From an uncultured Eubacteriales bacterium (lineage in GTDB: Bacteria > Bacillota > Clostridia > Oscillospirales > Oscillospiraceae), in contig USQL01000081.1 in NCBI GenBank assembly GCA_900556935.1, positions 1 through 10,318 on the forward strand: a stretch of 10,318 nucleotides of DNA. The letters are read 5' to 3'. Position 1 is the first letter of the stretch. Every line of letters begins with the position of its first letter. The notes under the pieces are model-generated. The model was not told the origin of the DNA, did no database searches, and saw only the letters and a program-made list of their open reading frames with translations. A program made the translations under genes and the position numbers. Below, piece after piece: positions 6,386-10,318 of the stretch.

Positions 6386-6404
6386 GCGCCTGCTGGCGCG
6401 GAGG
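6386..6404 (+). promoter_or_regulatory. Hairpin next to the mreB ribosome binding site
   Basis: GCGCC (6386-6390) and GGCGC (6395-6399) form a compact stem with a TGCT loop, and the GGAGG ribosome site (6400-6404) starts at the next base. The site lies 6 bases before ATG 6411 and decides that start. The upstream in-frame ATG at 6384 has no ribosome site and would place the hairpin inside the coding region. The hairpin may shield or expose the site; this is inferred. Confidence 0.45.
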
Positions 6405-6410
6405 TTTCAA

Positions 6411-7454
6411 ATGCAGCTTTTTTCCAATGACCTGGGTGTGGACCTGGGAACATCCAATGTACTGATTTACGCCGATGGCAAGGGCCTTGTGGTCCGGGAA
6501 CCCTCGGTTGTGGCGGTGGACCGGAATACCGGTAAGATTTTGCAGGTCGGTTCCGCGGCCCGAAACATGCTCAACCGGACCCCCGGCAACGTGGTTGCCA
6601 TGCGTCCACTGAAGGACGGTATTATTTCCGACCATGAAATGACCGTGAAAATGCTGAGCGAAATGTTCAAAACCGCCACCAAGGCATCCATTTTCACCCC
6701 CAAGCCCCGTGTGGTTGTCAGTGTTCCCAGCGGTGTTACCGAGGTGGAGGAGCGCAGTGTCATCAATGCCGCCATTGAGGCCGGTGCCCGCCGTGTGTTC
6801 CTGATTGAGGAGCCTCTGGCCGCCGCCTTGGGCGCGGGCCTCAACATCAAGGACCCCAACGGCCACATGGTGGTGGATATCGGCGGCGGTACCACGGATA
6901 TCGCGGTGCTGAGCATGAACGGGGTTTCCGTTTCCTCCTCCTTGAAGGTGGCCGGTGATGCCTTTGACGAGGCCATCGCCCGCTATATCCGCCGCCAGCA
7001 CAATATGGTTGTGGGCCAGGTCACGGCGGAGGAAATCAAAATCCAGATTGGTGAGGTCTATCCCCGCAGTGAGGAGCTGACCATGAACGTCAAGGGCCGG
7101 GATTCCAAAACCGGTATGCCCAAGATGGTGACCCTGAGCTCTAAGGAGATTTATGAGGTCCTGCGCCGTCCCGCCAGAATGATAGCGGACGAAACCATGG
7201 CGGTGCTGGAGCAGACCAGCCCGGAGCTTGTCAGCGATGTGTCCGAAAACGGCATTACCTTAACCGGAGGCTCCAGCCAGCTCTGGGGCTTTGCGGAGCT
7301 CTTAATGGAGCGCACCGGCATTCCCTGCATCGTTGCCGACGACCCGGATTCCTGCACGGCATACGGCTGCGGCAAGAGCCTGGCCTGGATTAACAACATG
7401 GAGGAGGGGCCCATCAACATCGCCCGGAAGCGGGCCATGAAGAGCGGCCTGTAA
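6411..7454 (+). CDS. mreB: MreB/Mbl-family bacterial actin
   Basis: The 347-residue product is slightly longer than typical MreB or Mbl (about 333-345). Visible actin-fold motifs are phosphate-1 DLGTSN (11-16), RPLKDG shortly after, EERSVINAA and IEEPLAAALGAGL in the middle, phosphate-2 DIGGGTTD (156-163), and the adenosine motif TGGSSQLWG (285-293). The last differs from the usual GGGALL-type sequence. The family polymerises on ATP under the membrane and guides wall synthesis in rod-shaped cells. The start at 6411 is set by GGAGG. It is the third gene after recD2 and comFC with no mreC or mreD alongside, so it is probably a dispersed or additional paralogue, and the exact paralogue (mreB, mbl or mreBH) cannot be decided. 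A strong terminator follows. Confidence 0.88.
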   Translation: MQLFSNDLGVDLGTSNVLIYADGKGLVVREPSVVAVDRNTGKILQVGSAARNMLNRTPGNVVAMRPLKDGIISDHEMTVKMLSEMFKTATKASIFTPKPRVVVSVPSGVTEVEERSVINAAIEAGARRVFLIEEPLAAALGAGLNIKDPNGHMVVDIGGGTTDIAVLSMNGVSVSSSLKVAGDAFDEAIARYIRRQHNMVVGQVTAEEIKIQIGEVYPRSEELTMNVKGRDSKTGMPKMVTLSSKEIYEVLRRPARMIADETMAVLEQTSPELVSDVSENGITLTGGSSQLWGFAELLMERTGIPCIVADDPDSCTAYGCGKSLAWINNMEEGPINIARKRAMKSGL

Positions 7455-7474
7455 GCGGCTTTTGAATCGAAGAA

Positions 7475-7509
7475 CGCCCCGGATTTTCGAAAATCCGGGG
7501 CGCGTTTTT
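7475..7509 (+). terminator. Strong Rho-independent terminator after mreB, possibly bidirectional
   Basis: CGCCCCGGATTTT (7475-7487) and AAAATCCGGGGCG (7490-7502) are a perfect 13-bp inverted repeat with a two-base centre, followed by CG and five T residues (7505-7509) on the plus strand. It ends the recD2-comFC-mreB transcript 20 bases after the mreB stop. On the minus strand the same stem is followed by TTCTT, so it may also end the convergent lipoprotein gene, whose stop codon (7508-7510) overlaps the T-run. Confidence 0.9.
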
Positions 7510-9436
7510 ATAGGGACAGATAAAGGTTTCTTCTGCACAGCGCGGTGCGGCACTTCTGGCACAGGTAATCCGTATTCAGGATGCCGTTTTCACAGGCGCC
7601 TGGGTCACCGCAGCGGGTGCACAGGGGAGAGCGGACCTGCTTCTTTTCAAAAACCCACCAGGAGACGTTGTTGGGGTAGATGTTCTTCCAGGCGTGGCGG
7701 TCGTTTTTATGGGCAGGAAGCTTTTTGTAGTTATAGACGTTGGAGTCCCGGACCTGAACGCCATTTTCATCCACCTTTTCCAGGACGATGTAGTGCCCCT
7801 TGCTGGTCCAGTAGCCGAAGTTCTGCAGGGAAACCACCACATAGCCGTCCTCCAGCGCTTTCAGCGCGTCATCGGGGGAGAAGACACGCTCCTTAAAAAA
7901 GTAGCCGAGGACCGGGGGCTCGTTAATAAAAATCATGCCGTCGGTTCCGTCGGAGTGGCAGTAGTTTCCGTAGCGCCTGCACATTTCCGGCGGGGTCAGC
8001 TCGGTGTCGGTCATGTAGGTAGAGAGCATGGCCAGGGAGGTAATGCCGCAGCCATAGGTCCGCAGGGGATAGTTCCCGTATTTGGTGATGCCGTAGTCCT
8101 GCTGCAGGTATAGGGGAATCTCCGGGAACCGCTCGTGGGCAACGTCCGCATACAGCACATCCGAGAAGGAGAAGAGCTTCTCACCTCGGACGGGTACCAG
8201 GCGGATCTCCGAATAGTGGATGCTGGCCGGGTAGGTTTTCTTGGCCTCCTGGGCGAGGGAGAGCAGATTTTCCGCGAACAACGCATCGCTTGCGTTGGCA
8301 TAGGCCAGGGAATAGCCGCCCGTATAGTAAAGGATATGAATGCCAAGCTCGGAGCGCAGGACGGTGGTGTCTCCGCTTTCACGGGCGGGGTCAAAGAGCC
8401 AGCTATCCAGTTCCGGAAGCAGGGTCCCTTTCTCAATCTGCCGATAGGCACCGCCCAGCAGGCTGGTAGTCGTGTCCGCGGAATTCCGGTAGGCAAGCTC
8501 CGCAAAGGTGCCTTCGCTTTTCCGGAAGTAGGTAGACCACTCCTTCAGCATTTTCTGGGCGCTTTCCTCGCTTTCCGTCCAGCTGTCGGCCTGATTGGTT
8601 TCCGGCTTCAAAAGAACCTGGCGAAAATCCACGTAAGGAGTCTGGCCATCGGGGGTGGTGTCGGAGGTGGCACGCCGCTGAATCTCTTCCTCTTCCGGTT
8701 TCAGGTAATCCCCCATGGTGGACAGGTACATGTAGCCCGTGTTGTAGGTAACCGCGCTTTGCACCAGGGCATCAAGGTCCGCCCCGCACAGCGTGCGCGC
8801 CATCTCCTGGGCGGATGCAAAGCCCATCTCTTTCGCCAGTGTCTCAAAGACCTGGGGAAGGGAATCCAGGTAGTTCTGGTGCATGGTGTTGGGAGTATAG
8901 TACGGGGTGTAGCGGTACATATATTTGGTGGCGGGCATTCCGTCCATGTATTCCTCGTAATACCCTTCGGGGGGCGCGTATTCCGGCTCGACGGGAAGCC
9001 CCCGGTCCTGAGCCATCTGGCAAAGGGCCTGGGCCGTATGCCAGGCAGAGAGCGCCTGTTTGAGGAAGTACTGCTGCCAGCTGTTGACGGTTCCGTCAAT
9101 GGGGCAGCTCTGGCTGTCCAGGTCCCAGCTTAGGTCCGGTGCTTCGGAGGGGTTCTGTTGCAGATAGCTGCCAATGGCGCTGAGATAGTAAAATTGCAGC
9201 TGCCGGTTGGTAAGGGTGCTTTCGCCCACCTCCCCGATGACATCCTGCCCAACATCGTCGGAAGAGTAGCTTCCGCGGCAGGTCGCGTCATCGGCGTTCC
9301 CATCCGGGGGGACGGTGGCTTCCGGGAGGGTGGTTTCCGGTACGGCTGGGGTTGCGGGCGGCTGATGTTCCTTTGCGCATCCGGTCAGCAGCGCCAGAAC
9401 CAACAGAATCAGAATGGGGACGGTTCTCTTTTTCAT
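7508..9436 (-). CDS. Predicted lipoprotein: PrsA/parvulin-like region fused to C39-like cysteine peptidase and Cys-rich tail
   Basis: The 642-residue start is ATG 9436, preceded by AGGTGAT; an ATG five codons earlier has no ribosome site. A basic N-terminus and hydrophobic stretch lead to a lipobox LLTGC with Cys20 as lipidation site, then a Pro/Thr/Ala-rich tether (about 22-55). Residues about 67-245 are helical and SurA/PrsA-like, opening GEVGESTLTNRQL. Residues about 268-373 resemble a parvulin isomerase (FAELA, LLGGAY, LPELDSWLF, ELGIHILYY), but the first conserved His is Gln273; His367 is kept. Residues about 438-600 resemble Peptidase_C39_2, with candidate triad Cys463 (YGCGITSLAM), His548 (GHYIVL) and Asp564 (VRDSN). 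The tail has Cys606, 609, 615, 626, 629 and 634 in CxxC pairs. It is probably anchored outside the membrane. Substrate and function are unknown. Domain calls are from motifs only. Confidence 0.82.
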   Translation of the reverse strand: MKKRTVPILILLVLALLTGCAKEHQPPATPAVPETTLPEATVPPDGNADDATCRGSYSSDDVGQDVIGEVGESTLTNRQLQFYYLSAIGSYLQQNPSEAPDLSWDLDSQSCPIDGTVNSWQQYFLKQALSAWHTAQALCQMAQDRGLPVEPEYAPPEGYYEEYMDGMPATKYMYRYTPYYTPNTMHQNYLDSLPQVFETLAKEMGFASAQEMARTLCGADLDALVQSAVTYNTGYMYLSTMGDYLKPEEEEIQRRATSDTTPDGQTPYVDFRQVLLKPETNQADSWTESEESAQKMLKEWSTYFRKSEGTFAELAYRNSADTTTSLLGGAYRQIEKGTLLPELDSWLFDPARESGDTTVLRSELGIHILYYTGGYSLAYANASDALFAENLLSLAQEAKKTYPASIHYSEIRLVPVRGEKLFSFSDVLYADVAHERFPEIPLYLQQDYGITKYGNYPLRTYGCGITSLAMLSTYMTDTELTPPEMCRRYGNYCHSDGTDGMIFINEPPVLGYFFKERVFSPDDALKALEDGYVVVSLQNFGYWTSKGHYIVLEKVDENGVQVRDSNVYNYKKLPAHKNDRHAWKNIYPNNVSWWVFEKKQVRSPLCTRCGDPGACENGILNTDYLCQKCRTALCRRNLYLSL

Positions 9437-9479
9437 GGGGATCACCTGCATATTTTTCTGTTTTGGAGATTACAGAACC

Positions 9480-9508
9480 AGTTTACCATAACCGCAACCC
9501 GTTGGCAA
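9480..9508 (-). promoter_or_regulatory. Candidate promoter of the lipoprotein gene
   Basis: On the minus strand TTGCCA (9503-9508, five of six match TTGACA) is separated by 17 bases from TAAACT (9480-9485, four of six match TATAAT). A start about 7 bases downstream would give a leader of roughly 37 bases containing the AGGTGAT ribosome site. Because the yebC terminator lies just upstream, an independent promoter is expected here. Confidence 0.5.
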
Positions 9509-9530
9509 GAGGAAAAGAAAAATTTTACAT

Positions 9531-9565
9531 AAAAAACACCGCAGACCCTTTTGAGCCTGCGGTGT
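9531..9565 (-). terminator. Rho-independent terminator of yebC
   Basis: On the minus strand ACACCGCAG (9565-9557) and CTGCGGTGT (9544-9536) form a perfect 9-bp stem with a 12-base loop, followed by a run of T residues (9536-9531). It lies 16 bases after the yebC stop. No T-run follows on the plus strand, so it works in one direction only and separates yebC from the lipoprotein gene. Confidence 0.9.
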
Positions 9566-9581
9566 AAACATGATACGTAAA

Positions 9582-10316
9582 TCAGTCCTGGTCCCAGTTG
9601 TGCCAGGTGTTCTGCACATCGTCGTCGTCGTCGAACAGATCCAGCATCTTCTCCATCTTGTCCGCGTCCTCGGGGGACAGCTTGACGTAATTCTGGGGAA
9701 CCATCTCGATCTGGGCGGAGACGAAGGAATACTTCTTGGCGGCCAGGGCATCTGCCACGGCGTTGAAGTCATCGGGGGCGGTGTAGACGGTGAACACATC
9801 GCCGTCGGCCTCGAAGTCATCCGCGCCGCAGTCCATGGCATCCATCATGACCTGGTCTTCCTCGTAGTCGCCGTCCTCATTGTCGATGACCAGAACGCCC
9901 TTCTTGTCGAAGCTCCAGCTCACGCAGCCGTTGGCGCCCAGGTTTCCGCCGTACTTGTCGAAGTGGTGGCGGACAGAGCCGGCAGTACGGTTCCGGTTGT
10001 CGGTCATGGCCTCTACGATCACGGCAACGCCGCCGGGGCCGTAGCCTTCGTAAGTAATGGATTCGTAGTTTTCACCGGAGCCTGCGGAGCTGGCCTTTTC
10101 CAGCACCCGCTTGATGTTGTCGTTGGGCATATTGGCGGCCTTGGCCTTGGTGATGACGGTAGCCAGCCGGGAGTTGTAGGTTGGATCGGCAGAGCCGCCG
10201 CCCTCCTTCACGGCCACGATCATTTCCTTCGCAATTTTGGTGAAGGAAGCGGCACGCTTGGCGTCCTGTGCGCCCTTGGTTTTCTGAATGTTATGCCATT
10301 TGGAATGTCCGGACAT
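9582..10316 (-). CDS. yebC: YebC/PmpR family protein
   Basis: The 244-residue product is full length. The opening MSGHSKWHNIQKTKGAQDAK is the hallmark of the YebC type I group; the shorter YeeI type II group lacks the GHSKW lead. Other conserved blocks are GGGSADPTYNSRL (39-51), NMPNDNIKR, the segment YEGYGPGGVAVIVE, TDNRNRT and GNLGANGCVSW, and an acidic C-terminus ending VQNTWHN. Members were first annotated as transcriptional regulators and have more recently been tied to ribosome function at difficult sequences such as proline runs, so a regulatory label alone should be treated with care. The ATG lies only two bases from the right edge, so its ribosome site and promoter are outside the window. 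It is followed by its own terminator and is likely the last gene of its transcript. Confidence 0.95.
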   Translation of the reverse strand: MSGHSKWHNIQKTKGAQDAKRAASFTKIAKEMIVAVKEGGGSADPTYNSRLATVITKAKAANMPNDNIKRVLEKASSAGSGENYESITYEGYGPGGVAVIVEAMTDNRNRTAGSVRHHFDKYGGNLGANGCVSWSFDKKGVLVIDNEDGDYEEDQVMMDAMDCGADDFEADGDVFTVYTAPDDFNAVADALAAKKYSFVSAQIEMVPQNYVKLSPEDADKMEKMLDLFDDDDDVQNTWHNWDQD

Positions 10317-10318
10317 AT

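Noticed and set aside
6384..6410. Earlier mreB start at ATG 6384
   Set aside because: No ribosome site precedes it, while GGAGG precedes ATG 6411 and the family N-terminus fits the shorter form.
5529..7001. Long minus-strand open frame (490 codons) opposite comFC and mreB
   Set aside because: It spans two well-supported genes on the other strand, has a His/Gly-rich shadow composition and no identifiable domain.
8135..9133. Plus-strand open frame (332 codons) opposite the lipoprotein gene
   Set aside because: It is antisense to a gene with lipobox and domain motifs; its own product shows no family features and it has no promoter or ribosome site.

Overview
The window looks like chromosomal core DNA from an anaerobic Firmicute, most likely a clostridial (Oscillospiraceae/Ruminococcaceae-like) gut-type bacterium. 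The reasons are strong AGGAGG-type ribosome binding sites, an ATP synthase operon opening with atpZ-atpI, Gram-positive RecD2 and ComFC proteins, a lipoprotein with a Gram-positive-style PrsA-like region, and G+C-rich genes separated by A+T-rich intergenic DNA. The genus is an inference. No mobile element, CRISPR array, tRNA or rRNA was seen, and no gene-free stretch reaches 300 bases; the longest is 3193-3456.

Positions 1-3192 (minus strand) hold the start of an F-type ATP synthase operon, atpZ-atpI-atpB-atpE-atpF-atpH-atpA, with only the first 8 codons of atpA inside the window. It is driven from a divergent intergenic region (3193-3456) carrying a near-consensus sigma-A-type promoter. The c subunit carries the ligand set of a Na+-binding rotor of the two-carboxylate type (Glu34 and Glu67, plus Thr68/Thr69 and Tyr72). 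The a subunit has about 66 extra residues between the essential Arg helix and the final Gln helix, which look like an added transmembrane hairpin.

Positions 3457-7454 (plus strand) hold recD2 (5'-3' DNA helicase), comFC (phosphoribosyltransferase-fold protein, translationally coupled to recD2 by an ATGA overlap) and a stand-alone mreB-family actin. They end at a strong hairpin terminator (7475-7509) that also sits between two convergent genes.

Positions 7508-9436 (minus strand) encode an unusual predicted lipoprotein. It has a lipobox, a Pro/Thr-rich tether, a SurA/PrsA-like helical region, a parvulin-like domain lacking its first conserved His, a C39-like cysteine peptidase domain, and a C-terminal six-cysteine tail resembling a zinc ribbon. 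This is the strongest candidate for an undescribed protein architecture here. Positions 9582-10316 (minus strand) encode a YebC/PmpR-family protein followed by its own terminator.

In functional terms the window covers ion-coupled energy conservation, DNA maintenance or uptake, cell shape, envelope protein handling and translation or transcription support.
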